Of a stretch of DNA of 32,210 nt, positions 23,773 to 31,856 are shown piece by piece. Origin of the DNA: Rhodospirillales bacterium (GTDB lineage: Bacteria; Pseudomonadota; Alphaproteobacteria; Reyranellales; Reyranellaceae). Where the stretch lies: the NCBI GenBank assembly GCA_009377525.1, contig WHTW01000086.1:1-32210 (forward strand), given 5' to 3'. The position numbers and the translations under genes are program-made. The notes under the pieces are model-generated. The model ran no database searches, was not told where the DNA came from, and worked only from the letters and a program-made list of their open reading frames with translations. Position 1 is the first letter of the stretch. Each line of letters begins with the position of its first letter.

Positions 23773-26091
23773 ATGCCCGATCACGACGCTCACGACATCA
23801 TCGTGCTGTTCAGCAGTCGCAGCCGCGACGCCTACGCCGCCGAAGCCACGGCACGCGGCGAAACCTACACCTTCACCGATGCCTGGGGCCTGCCGCGCAC
23901 CTGGGTCAAAGGCGAATACGCCTATCTCGCGCCCAGCGCCGCCGGCCTGCTGCTGGCGCGCTGCAATCTCAAGCATCATCTGGTCGAAGAGGCCGCGCTC
24001 GACGCGGCGCGGCTCGCGCGTTGCCGCGCGCTGCTCATTCCCAATGCCGGCCATCTCGCCCCCGAGACCATCGCGCGCATCGAAGCCTGGCTGGCGGGCC
24101 GCGACCGCCGCCTGATCGTCACCGGCAAGACCAACCTGCCGCCGCGACTGTTGGGGCTGCACTCCTGCGAGCCTGCGCCGGTGCAGGGCTACACCGGCTG
24201 GCTCTGGCGGGCCGGATCGCCCTTCGCCGGCGATGCCTGGGAGCCGCTCTATGTCAGCGGCTACAAGGGCCATCCGGCGCACCGCATCGTGCCGGCCGAC
24301 GGCAGCCGCGTGCTCGCCGACCTGGTCGAGCTTTCAGGCGATCTCAGCGACGCCACGACGGCGACAGTGGGCGAGCTGGGGCCGGCCATCGTGCTCACCG
24401 ACCGGACGGTCTACGTCGCCAATCAGGTCTTGGAACTGATCGGCGGCATGCTGCAGGCCCATCTCAACGTCGAGGCGGTACGCCATTGGGCAAACGCCAC
24501 GCACTGGGGCGACACGCTGCTGCTCTTCCTGCGCGGGCTGATGCGCGAGGTCGGATTGGCATCGTTGTGGCAGACCCGGCTGCGTTCGTTCGGCACCTAT
24601 GACGGCGTGCTGTCGTTCCGCCACGACGTGCATGGCATGCGCGACTACACCTTCTTGGACTACCAGATCCAGAACCTGATCCCGGCGAGCTACGACATCG
24701 AGGACCCGACCTTCTCGACCAACATCGACGAGGCGATGGCGCGCGACTGGGTCGAGCGCACCACCCAGCACAGTTTCATCGAGCCGGCGCTGCACAACGA
24801 CAGCTCGATCGGCGATCCGCCAACGGCGATCTTCGGCAAGGGCCTGTTCGAGCACGTCTCCAAGGCGGGCAAGAGTCTGGGCATCACCATCTGCACCTGC
24901 GGCCGCCATGCCGGCGGCCACATGCATCCCGAGACGATCGATGCGATGGATTACCTCTACGTCCAGGACAAGCACATCCTCGGTCTCTGCACCTTCTGCT
25001 ACTACCACATGATCGAATACGGCGTGCGCGATCCCAACGTCATGGTGGGCGGCACGATCGGCGAGAAGCCGCTGACCTACGTCACCGACGTGCGGCGCAC
25101 CATCGCCACCTCGGGCATCTGGTTTCCCTTCCGGCCCGTCGTCACGACGACCGCGGAATGGCGCAAGCTGCGCGGCTGGGACCGCACGCACGAGTACGAT
25201 GCGGCCTATGAGCTGGTCGAGACCATCTTCGCCGGCCACAGCGCGCGCCGGCCGGGCGTCGAGGACAGGCTGGAGAACGGCGTATATTCCTTCCAGTACC
25301 ATCCCGAACTGGCGCGCGATCCCTCGGTCAACAACGGCAAGGGGACGCTCGACTACGTGCGCTACTGCATCAACCTCGCCGAACGCCGCAACTACTGGAT
25401 CGCGACGCAAGCCGAGCTCTACCAGCGCATGGCCGACTACGAAGGGCTGGGCTTCGACGTGCGTGACGATGGCCGCGAGGTCACGATCGCCAATCCGACC
25501 GACCGGCGCATTTCGGCGATGACGATCGAGCAGCGCCTGCCCTTCGGCAGCGTCTGGCTGGGCGAGGAGGAGCTGATCCACGTCGCCGACGGCGCCTTCG
25601 TCACCATCCCGCCAGTCGACCCGGGTGCCTCGGTGACGCTCCGTTTCAAGCCCGAGACCGTCGAAGCCGTGCTGGTGCGCCAGCCCTCCAACAAGGGGCT
25701 GGTGGTGCTCGACGCGCGCCACGACCCACGAAGCGGCGAGGCGCGCATCACCGTGAGCGTCTGCCGCCAGCAGCCGCTCAGCATCGAGGGCGTCGATCCC
25801 GAGGCCGTCTATCGCGTCCAGATCGACAACCAGCCATCGCAGGATGTCGCCGTACGCACCGTGCGCACCATCCAGGCGCTGCTCAGCGAAAGGACCGACG
25901 CCGCCCGGGGCCGCAGCCGGCGCGCCGTCACGCCGGGCACGACGCGCTTCCTCGACCTTGTCGTCGAGGGCGAGGAGAACCGGTTCGTCGAGCGGACACT
26001 CATCATCCGGCAACTGCCGGCCGACGAGGCCCGGCCGATCCGGCAGGCGCTCATCGCTGCCATTCCCGCCAAGCGCGGCCGCGTGACTTGA
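23773..26091 (+). CDS. Large multidomain protein with amidotransferase-like and deacetylase-like segments
   Basis: This is a 772-residue protein I cannot name. Residues about 1-220 resemble a class I glutamine amidotransferase-like fold of the type fused to glycosidases (RCRALLIPNAGHLAPETI, then WLAGRDRRLIVTGK), without an obvious Cys-His pair. Residues about 275-560 have NodB-fold hints: SFRHDVHG at 281-288, where polysaccharide deacetylases carry RHDVD, HMHPETID at 383-390, and a late WIATQAELYQRM like their W-F-A-T-x-x-E motif. Residues 560-655 and beyond look like beta-sandwich (VTIANPTDRRISAM, PPVDPGASVTLRF). No signal peptide is seen. Taken together it suggests a carbohydrate-active enzyme or regulator, with low certainty. 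It begins 36 bases after the terminator, with a poor ribosome site. Confidence 0.75.
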   Translation: MPDHDAHDIIVLFSSRSRDAYAAEATARGETYTFTDAWGLPRTWVKGEYAYLAPSAAGLLLARCNLKHHLVEEAALDAARLARCRALLIPNAGHLAPETIARIEAWLAGRDRRLIVTGKTNLPPRLLGLHSCEPAPVQGYTGWLWRAGSPFAGDAWEPLYVSGYKGHPAHRIVPADGSRVLADLVELSGDLSDATTATVGELGPAIVLTDRTVYVANQVLELIGGMLQAHLNVEAVRHWANATHWGDTLLLFLRGLMREVGLASLWQTRLRSFGTYDGVLSFRHDVHGMRDYTFLDYQIQNLIPASYDIEDPTFSTNIDEAMARDWVERTTQHSFIEPALHNDSSIGDPPTAIFGKGLFEHVSKAGKSLGITICTCGRHAGGHMHPETIDAMDYLYVQDKHILGLCTFCYYHMIEYGVRDPNVMVGGTIGEKPLTYVTDVRRTIATSGIWFPFRPVVTTTAEWRKLRGWDRTHEYDAAYELVETIFAGHSARRPGVEDRLENGVYSFQYHPELARDPSVNNGKGTLDYVRYCINLAERRNYWIATQAELYQRMADYEGLGFDVRDDGREVTIANPTDRRISAMTIEQRLPFGSVWLGEEELIHVADGAFVTIPPVDPGASVTLRFKPETVEAVLVRQPSNKGLVVLDARHDPRSGEARITVSVCRQQPLSIEGVDPEAVYRVQIDNQPSQDVAVRTVRTIQALLSERTDAARGRSRRAVTPGTTRFLDLVVEGEENRFVERTLIIRQLPADEARPIRQALIAAIPAKRGRVT

Positions 26092-26142
26092 GGATGGCGG
26101 CGGTTGGCCGGTAGACTTGGCACCAAGACTGGGAGGTCCCGC

Positions 26143-27009
26143 ATGGCTCGCCTGTTCGACGTCCAACCGCTTCCCGACACGACCTTCGGCGCTGTCGTCC
26201 GCGGCATCAAGGCCGCCGACATCGACGAGCCGACGTTTCGCGCGCTCTACGACACCTGGCTGGAATACGCCCTGGTGATCCTGCCCGACCAGCATCTGCA
26301 GCGCGACCAGCAGATCGCCTTCGCCAAGCGCTTCGGGCCGCTCGAGTTCGAGATGACGGCGATCAGCAACGTCCGCTCCGACGGCACGCTGCGGCCGGAG
26401 AAGGACAATGACGACGTCATCAAGATCCTGAAGGGCAACATGGGCTGGCATCACGACAGCACCTACATGCCGGTCCAGGCCAAGGGCGCCGTGTTCAGCG
26501 CCGAGGAAGTGCCCACGATCGGCGGCCGCACCGGCTTCGCCGACATGCGCGCCGCCTTCGACGCGCTTGATCCCGCGATCAAGGCCAGGATCGAAGGCCT
26601 CAACGCCTACCATTCGCTGCACTACAGTCAGGGCCGGCTCGGCCATCTGACCAAGAAGTTGGACGGCGAGTACTCGGGCTACGGCTTGCATGATGGGCCA
26701 GTGCCGCTCCGGCCGCTGGTCAAGACCCATCCCGAGACCGGCCGCAAGTCGCTGCTGGCCGGCCGCCATGCCCACCACATCCCGGGCCTCGCCCAGGAAG
26801 AGTCCGACCGCCTGCTGCGCGAGCTGATCGACTTCGCCTGCCAGCCGCCGCGCATCTATCACCATGACTGGACGCCGGGCGATGCGGTGGTGTGGGACAA
26901 TCGCTGCCTGATGCACCAGGCGACGCCCTGGGACATGACCCAGCGCCGCATCATGTGGCACAGCCGCATCGCCGGCGATCCGGCGAGCGAGTCGGCGGTG
27001 GCGGCTTAG
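26143..27009 (+). CDS. TauD/TfdA-family 2-oxoglutarate-dependent dioxygenase
   Basis: This 288-residue Fe(II)/2-oxoglutarate dioxygenase carries the iron-binding HxD at His103-Asp105 (in GWHHDSTYMP), distal His258 in WDNRCLMHQATPWD, and Arg269 for 2-oxoglutarate eleven residues on. All cofactor residues are present. FGPLEFE and TGFADMRAAFDAL are family-typical. Substrates of the family include taurine, sulphonates and phenoxyacetates, and nothing here decides. The ATG at 26143 has GGGAGG eleven bases before. It ends at a hairpin-forming repeat. Confidence 0.9.
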   Translation: MARLFDVQPLPDTTFGAVVRGIKAADIDEPTFRALYDTWLEYALVILPDQHLQRDQQIAFAKRFGPLEFEMTAISNVRSDGTLRPEKDNDDVIKILKGNMGWHHDSTYMPVQAKGAVFSAEEVPTIGGRTGFADMRAAFDALDPAIKARIEGLNAYHSLHYSQGRLGHLTKKLDGEYSGYGLHDGPVPLRPLVKTHPETGRKSLLAGRHAHHIPGLAQEESDRLLRELIDFACQPPRIYHHDWTPGDAVVWDNRCLMHQATPWDMTQRRIMWHSRIAGDPASESAVAA

Positions 27010-27013
27010 AGCT

Positions 27014-27125
27014 TCCTCCCCAGCGAAGCCCGCGCGGCGGGCGGAGGGGTCATGGGCATCACCGATGGTGCTCATGACCCCTCCGGCCCTACGGGCCACC
27101 TCCCCACGCTGGCGCGTGGGGAGGA
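27014..27125. repeat. Intergenic nested inverted repeat between convergent genes
   Basis: TCCTCCCC at 27014-27021 pairs with GGGGAGGA at 27118-27125. Inside, GGAGGGGTCATG at 27043-27054 pairs exactly with CATGACCCCTCC at 27073-27084. A small CACC/GGTG stem-loop is at the centre. It fills the gap between the dioxygenase gene and the convergent minus-strand operon, and may end transcription from both sides. Confidence 0.8.
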
Positions 27126-27133
27126 AAGCGAAA

Positions 27134-27988
27134 TCAATGCGGCGGCATCGGGATGAAGACCGGTGGCGTGCCCGACATCTTCGACCGTGCCTTGATGTCG
27201 GCGTCGTTGGCGCCGTGCGGCTTCAGGTAGACGTAGAACGGTGTGCGGCGCTCGATGATGTCGTTGCCGGGCTGGGCGCTGCGGCTGATCAGCATGTCGG
27301 ACTGGATGCGGACATGCATGTAGCCGGGGATGAGCTCGGCCCAGCCCGTCACCTCGGGCGTGAACAGCACGTCGTAGGAATAGGCGTCGGTGAGCTTGGT
27401 CACGCCGCTGCCCGCCTCGCCCACCGCGCGTGACGGCACCTGCTGCCAGGTCATGCCGGTCTGCACATAGACGCCGACCGCGTTCAGCATGACGTAGAGC
27501 GGCCGGGCGGTGTCGATGTTCTGCAGCGCCATGGTCATGCGGTAGGACTTGCCGTCGGCTTCCAGCACGATGCGTTTCAGCTCGACATAGAGCGAGTTGC
27601 GCGCCTCGTGCTCGAGCAGGAGGCGCGCCTGGCGCTGCTGCTGCAGGGTGCGCTGCTGCCAGATGCCGATGCCGCCGTCGATCGCGAAGGCGGCACACAG
27701 GATCGCCACCGTGCCCATCACCACCGGCGACTGCCAGAGTCGGAGCCCGCGCCCGAGCTTCACGGCGATCCCGGCCGGCGGCTCGACCGGACGGCGCGGT
27801 GCGGCCTCGCGCAGCCGCTCGAGCAGGGCACTCTCGCCCTTCTCGCTCGCCTGCTCGGCCATGCCGAGCCGGCGGCGCAGCACGCGCGCCTCGGACTGCC
27901 CGGCCGCCACCTGCCGCCACAGGTCGCGGATCAGCGCGTCCTTCTCAGGCGACGTGAGCTTGGCGAGATCGGGCCGCTTGGCGTTCAT
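27134..27988 (-). CDS. Single-pass membrane protein of the copper-propeller/ABC operon
   Basis: This is a 284-residue protein without a family I recognise. Residues 1-65 are charged and helical, probably cytoplasmic. One membrane helix lies at about 88-107 (SPVVMGTVAILCAAFAIDGG). The rest, beta-rich with YRMTMALQNIDTARPLYVM and GYMHVRIQSDMLI, would be periplasmic. It ends Met-Pro-Pro-His. The ATG overlaps the stop of the ABC ATPase as ATGA, so it is coupled to the transporter. A role as periplasmic adaptor or assembly factor is inference. Confidence 0.75.
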   Translation of the reverse strand: MNAKRPDLAKLTSPEKDALIRDLWRQVAAGQSEARVLRRRLGMAEQASEKGESALLERLREAAPRRPVEPPAGIAVKLGRGLRLWQSPVVMGTVAILCAAFAIDGGIGIWQQRTLQQQRQARLLLEHEARNSLYVELKRIVLEADGKSYRMTMALQNIDTARPLYVMLNAVGVYVQTGMTWQQVPSRAVGEAGSGVTKLTDAYSYDVLFTPEVTGWAELIPGYMHVRIQSDMLISRSAQPGNDIIERRTPFYVYLKPHGANDADIKARSKMSGTPPVFIPMPPH

Positions 27989-28650
27989 GACGCGATCACG
28001 CCGCCCGCGATATGGACGATCTGCTCGGCCTGCTCGGCGAGCGACAGGTTATGGGTGACCAGCACCAGGGTCGTGCCGAGCTCGCGGTTGACGGCCAGAA
28101 GCTCGTCCATGATCTCGATCTCGGTCTGCTCGTCGAGATCGGAGGTCGGCTCGTCGGCCAGCAGCAGCACGGGATCGTTGATCAGCGCCCGCGCGATCGC
28201 CGCCCGCCGCTGCTCGCCGGCCGAGCATTCCGACGGATAGGCGTCGAGATGATCGCCCAGCCCCATGCGGGCGAGCAGGGTCGCGGCCTTGCCATAGACG
28301 TCGACGTCTCCCCGCTTGCCCAGCATGGCCGGCAGGGCGACGTTGTCGACCAGGCGCAGCGTCGGCAGCAGGCTCGCGAACTGGAACACGAAGCCGATGC
28401 GGCCGTTGCGGAAGGCCGCCAGTCGATCGTCCGACAGGCCCCAGATATCGGTGCCGTCGATCACCACGGTGCCGTCCGACGGCCGGCTCAGCCCACCGAC
28501 CATGGCCATCAGGGAGGATTTGCCCGAGCCCGAGCGGCCGATGATGGCGGCATAACGGCCCGCCTCGACCTCGAGGTCGATGCCGGCGACGGCCAGGACC
28601 TCGCCGCGTTCGGTGACGTAGCTTTTGCGCAAGGCCCGGCACGACAGCAT
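27985..28650 (-). CDS. ABC transporter ATP-binding protein (LolD/MacB-like)
   Basis: This 221-residue ATPase powers the FtsX-like permease encoded just upstream. Walker A is GRSGSGKSS at 38-46, Q-loop Gln90 in FVFQFASLLPTL, signature CSAGEQ at 142-147 (instead of LSGGQ), Walker B LLLADEPTSDLD at 162-173 and switch His200. The ATG at 28650 lies 2 bases after the permease stop. Size and motifs match the LolD/MacB/HrtA group, which drive mechanotransmission or lipoprotein release rather than classical import. Confidence 0.9.
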   Translation of the reverse strand: MLSCRALRKSYVTERGEVLAVAGIDLEVEAGRYAAIIGRSGSGKSSLMAMVGGLSRPSDGTVVIDGTDIWGLSDDRLAAFRNGRIGFVFQFASLLPTLRLVDNVALPAMLGKRGDVDVYGKAATLLARMGLGDHLDAYPSECSAGEQRRAAIARALINDPVLLLADEPTSDLDEQTEIEIMDELLAVNRELGTTLVLVTHNLSLAEQAEQIVHIAGGVIAS

Positions 28651-28652
28651 GG

Positions 28653-29882
28653 TCAGGCCCCGCCGCGCACGAGGTCGTAGGCGTCGCGCCGGCTCGCCCG
28701 CCACGCCGGATAGAGCACGCCCGCGACGCCGATGGCGCAGGCGAGCACGATGGCCCCCACGGCGAAGGCGATGGTGCGCGGCAGGTCGACCCACAGGAAC
28801 GGCACGCCGACATTCTCGAGGTAATAGACCAGCGAGCGCTCGAACAGGCGCATCACCAGCACGCCCAGCACGACGCCCAGGATGCCGCCGATGCCGGTCG
28901 CCAGCATCGCTTCGGTGACCATGACACCCAGCACCTGCGCGCGGCGCGCGCCGATCGCCTTCAGGAGGCCGAGCTCGGCGCGCCGCTCGGTGACGATGGC
29001 GGAGAACAGCACGCTCACCATCAGCGCAGTGCTTATAAACATCAGCACCATCAGGGCGAGGATGCCGTCGAGCAGGGCCGCAAGCCCCTGGCGGATGCCC
29101 GACAGCGTGGTGTCGCCGGCGACGACCTTCACGCCCTTCACGTTCGACAGGATGGCGAAGCGCGCCTGCAAGGGCGTGGCGCCGGGCGCCAGCTCGGCCA
29201 GGAAGCCGCTCACCTTGCCGGGCGCCAGCACGGCGGGCTTCGCACCGTGGCCGCCGCCCATTCCTCCTCCAATCGCCTCGCCCAGTGCCTCGAGCGTGGC
29301 GAAGGACATGAACACGCCGCGCTCGTGGGTGCCGACGCCGGTGCGGCCGAGCCGGCCATAGACGACGTGCGGCTTGCCGAAGATCAGGAGCTGGCTGCCC
29401 AGCACGCCGTCGCGTGCCGCGCCCAGGATGACGTCGCCCTGTTGCAATGGCCGATTGAGCTTCTCGACCAGCCAGGGCTGGACGGTGAAGTCCCGCGCCG
29501 GCTCGAAGCCGATCAGGTCGGCCGAATCATGATGGCTGCCGATGCCTGAATGCTCGACCCGCACGATCTTCTGGGCGGCGATGCGGCCGAGGCTCGCCAG
29601 CCGCGCCTTGGCGAGCACGTCGGCGTCGAGCACCAGCTCGCTGGGCTCGACGGCCAGCAGCGAGGCGGTGATGTTGGTGAGCGCGCCCTCGGGCACCACC
29701 ATCATGTCGGCGCCCAGGCGGGTGAAGCCCACCGCCATGCTGCGGTCGATGCTCTGCATCAGCACGGCGCCGGTGAAGACGACGCCGCTGCCCAAGGCCA
29801 CCGCCGCGATCAGCAGGAGGCTACGCGCCTTGCGGCGGCCGAGATTCTGAAGGGCGAGGCTGAGGAGCAGCCAGCGCATCAA
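28653..29882 (-). CDS. FtsX-like ABC transporter permease
   Basis: This permease of about 409 residues has the MacB/LolC topology: one membrane helix at about 20-42, a large periplasmic domain at about 43-265 with a glycine/histidine-rich patch (GGGMGGGHG), and three more helices at about 275-300, 320-345 and 370-395. The coupling segment ERRAELGLLKAIGARRAQ is the FtsX hallmark. Start is TTG at 29882 or, more likely, the ATG at 29879, which shares its A with the TGA of the beta-propeller gene. That overlap ties permease synthesis to the Tat-exported protein. Confidence 0.9.
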   Translation of the reverse strand: MMRWLLLSLALQNLGRRKARSLLLIAAVALGSGVVFTGAVLMQSIDRSMAVGFTRLGADMMVVPEGALTNITASLLAVEPSELVLDADVLAKARLASLGRIAAQKIVRVEHSGIGSHHDSADLIGFEPARDFTVQPWLVEKLNRPLQQGDVILGAARDGVLGSQLLIFGKPHVVYGRLGRTGVGTHERGVFMSFATLEALGEAIGGGMGGGHGAKPAVLAPGKVSGFLAELAPGATPLQARFAILSNVKGVKVVAGDTTLSGIRQGLAALLDGILALMVLMFISTALMVSVLFSAIVTERRAELGLLKAIGARRAQVLGVMVTEAMLATGIGGILGVVLGVLVMRLFERSLVYYLENVGVPFLWVDLPRTIAFAVGAIVLACAIGVAGVLYPAWRASRRDAYDLVRGGA

Positions 29883-31705
29883 AGCGTGCAGGACCGCGTG
29901 TGCTTCATATGCTCCAGCTTGGTCGGGATGATGACGCAGTCATGATGGCCGCCGTTGCTCGGCAGGATGCCGATCAGCGTGTCGGTCGAGGTGTCGATGA
30001 CGGAGATGCCGCTCTGCTGGCGCTGGAAGCCGCTGAACGGCGTGATCAGGTACTTGCCGTCGTAGGTCAGCGCCGGCGTCTGCACGTCGGGCCCGATGCC
30101 CTGGATCTCCTTGATGATGGTCCAGGTCTTGGTGTCGACCACCATGATGCCGCTGAAGGCGGGCGAGGGATGCAGGATCGTCAGGTAGAGCTTGGAGCTG
30201 TCGAGCGAGAACACCATGTGGAACGGGTTGGGATACTTGCCGCGCCACAGCGGATCCTCGACATGGGCGATCTTGCGCCAGTTGCGCGGATCGGGATCGG
30301 CGCAGCTGAAGACCGAGCAGTTGTTTTCCCGGAGATTGTTCATCATCACCAGGAACTTGCCGTCGGGCGAGAAGCCGATCTCGTGGCCCGGTGAGTGGAT
30401 CTTGTCGAACACCACGCGCCAGGTGTCCTTGTCGAGCTTCTCGACCGGATACTGCGCCTGGGAATCCTTGTTGAACTGCAGGAAGGCCACCGGATCGAAA
30501 TTGTTCTCCGGATCGAGGATGGCGATGCCGCCGCACAGCCGCACCACGGTCGCCGCCCAGCGCCCCTCGGGATGCCAGATCGTGCCGTCGGCGCCGGTCA
30601 GCGACAACGGATCGTCGCCGGGCAGCGAGCCCTCCTCGACGAACAGCTCGCCCATCGGCACCATCTCCCAGTCGATCTTGTTGCCCTTGGTGCCCTTGTA
30701 GTCGTACTTGCCGGTCCTCGGGTCGGGATAGATCTTCTTGATGGTGAGCGTGCCGCCCTTGATCCAGGCGTCGCGCAGGTCCTTGACGTTGGGCGTCCAG
30801 TCGAAACGCAGCGCCGCCTTGACCTGGGAGGTCGTGCGATCGAAGCAGGCGGCGATGTCCTTCTGGCCGTCGGTCACGAAATAGGACTGCGCGTCCTTCG
30901 GGTTGACCGTGACGTGCACGCCGAGGCCGAGCCCGGTGGTCTCCGAGACGTTCTCCATGAGCTGCATCTGCGTGCCGTCGTAGCGCACGCGGTAGATGTT
31001 GGTGCCCTCCGGCGCGGTCTCGGCATTGACGTTGGTCGGCATGCCGTAGATCAGCGAATTCTGCCCGCCCTGGGTCGAGTTGACGAACTCGAAGCCGTGC
31101 ATGGGATCGGCGCTGGGGAAGGCGCACAGATGGTGGCTGATCGGATTGTAATCGCCGTAGTTCCAGTACCAGATCGAGCCCAGCACGCGGTTGGAGTTGA
31201 GGTCGATGGCATAGGTGCCTCCGCCCATCTTGGTCGGCAGCAGGGCGACCCAGTTGCCGAGACTCTGGCCGCGGAAATCGGCCCTGGAGTCGACGACCTC
31301 GCGGACGATGTTGTGGCGCTGCGCCTCGGTGTAGTTGGCGCCGGCATGGCGCACGCCGTGGTCGGAGACCGAGCCGCCGCTGCCGCCCAGCGCGTTGTAG
31401 CCCAGCACCGCGGCTTCGGCGACGACGGCCGTGCCGACCGCGGCATTGAACATGGTGCGCCGGCTGACGCCGCGGCTCTTGGTCGGCGCCGCGACGGCCT
31501 TGGCCTTGCGCGCATCGGCTTCCTTCTTCTCCGCCAGGTAGCCCTGGAACTCCTCGTGATCCTTGGCATCGACCTCGGCGCGGCGGCGCGCATAGTCGGC
31601 GGCCGTGGCCCGCGCGGGGAGCTTCCCTCCTTCGGAAACGATCTTGGCGCCCGGTCCTCCCCGTTGAGGCGTCTTGGTGGTCGTCCGCTTGCCCCGCTTC
31701 GCCAT
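29879..31705 (-). CDS. Tat-exported NosZ/thiocyanate-dehydrogenase-like beta-propeller, putative copper enzyme
   Basis: This is a 608-residue protein from the ATG at 31705 (AGGGGG in front). Residues 1-75 are a long, Lys/Arg/Ala-rich leader, then a twin-arginine signal GVSRRTMFNAAV at 79-90 with a hydrophobic stretch to about 105, so folded export to the periplasm is expected. The rest is a seven-bladed propeller with blade words such as GFSPDGKFLVMM and TYDGKYLITPF. Histidines recur at blade edges: His191-His192, His203, His264, His437/His441, His496 and His587-His588. This order resembles the CuZ ligands of nitrous oxide reductase and the tri-copper site of thiocyanate dehydrogenase. No CuA domain follows, so it is not a NosZ. 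Downstream are an ABC permease, ATPase and one-TM protein in the same operon. Copper binding and reaction are inferred. Confidence 0.8.
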   Translation of the reverse strand: MAKRGKRTTTKTPQRGGPGAKIVSEGGKLPARATAADYARRRAEVDAKDHEEFQGYLAEKKEADARKAKAVAAPTKSRGVSRRTMFNAAVGTAVVAEAAVLGYNALGGSGGSVSDHGVRHAGANYTEAQRHNIVREVVDSRADFRGQSLGNWVALLPTKMGGGTYAIDLNSNRVLGSIWYWNYGDYNPISHHLCAFPSADPMHGFEFVNSTQGGQNSLIYGMPTNVNAETAPEGTNIYRVRYDGTQMQLMENVSETTGLGLGVHVTVNPKDAQSYFVTDGQKDIAACFDRTTSQVKAALRFDWTPNVKDLRDAWIKGGTLTIKKIYPDPRTGKYDYKGTKGNKIDWEMVPMGELFVEEGSLPGDDPLSLTGADGTIWHPEGRWAATVVRLCGGIAILDPENNFDPVAFLQFNKDSQAQYPVEKLDKDTWRVVFDKIHSPGHEIGFSPDGKFLVMMNNLRENNCSVFSCADPDPRNWRKIAHVEDPLWRGKYPNPFHMVFSLDSSKLYLTILHPSPAFSGIMVVDTKTWTIIKEIQGIGPDVQTPALTYDGKYLITPFSGFQRQQSGISVIDTSTDTLIGILPSNGGHHDCVIIPTKLEHMKHTRSCTL

Positions 31706-31856
31706 TTGCCGGCCCCCTACTCTTAGGTGATGTTGGCGCGATACTAGACACAACCTTCGCCGGAAATAAACTTTTTGATGGCTGCGTGAACGCAGAGCAT
31801 GATTGTCGACAGCGAGGGCTTGGCGCAAACTCCCGCCGGTCACCGGGAGTGCGTCG

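Noticed and set aside
24334..27099. A 921-codon open frame opposite the 772-residue protein and the dioxygenase
   Set aside because: Same codon-bias shadow effect. It crosses an intergenic region and a repeat and has no recognisable domain.
29879..31705. Calling the beta-propeller nitrous oxide reductase (nosZ)
   Set aside because: There is no C-terminal cupredoxin CuA domain, and nosRDFY genes are absent. Only the propeller histidine pattern is shared.
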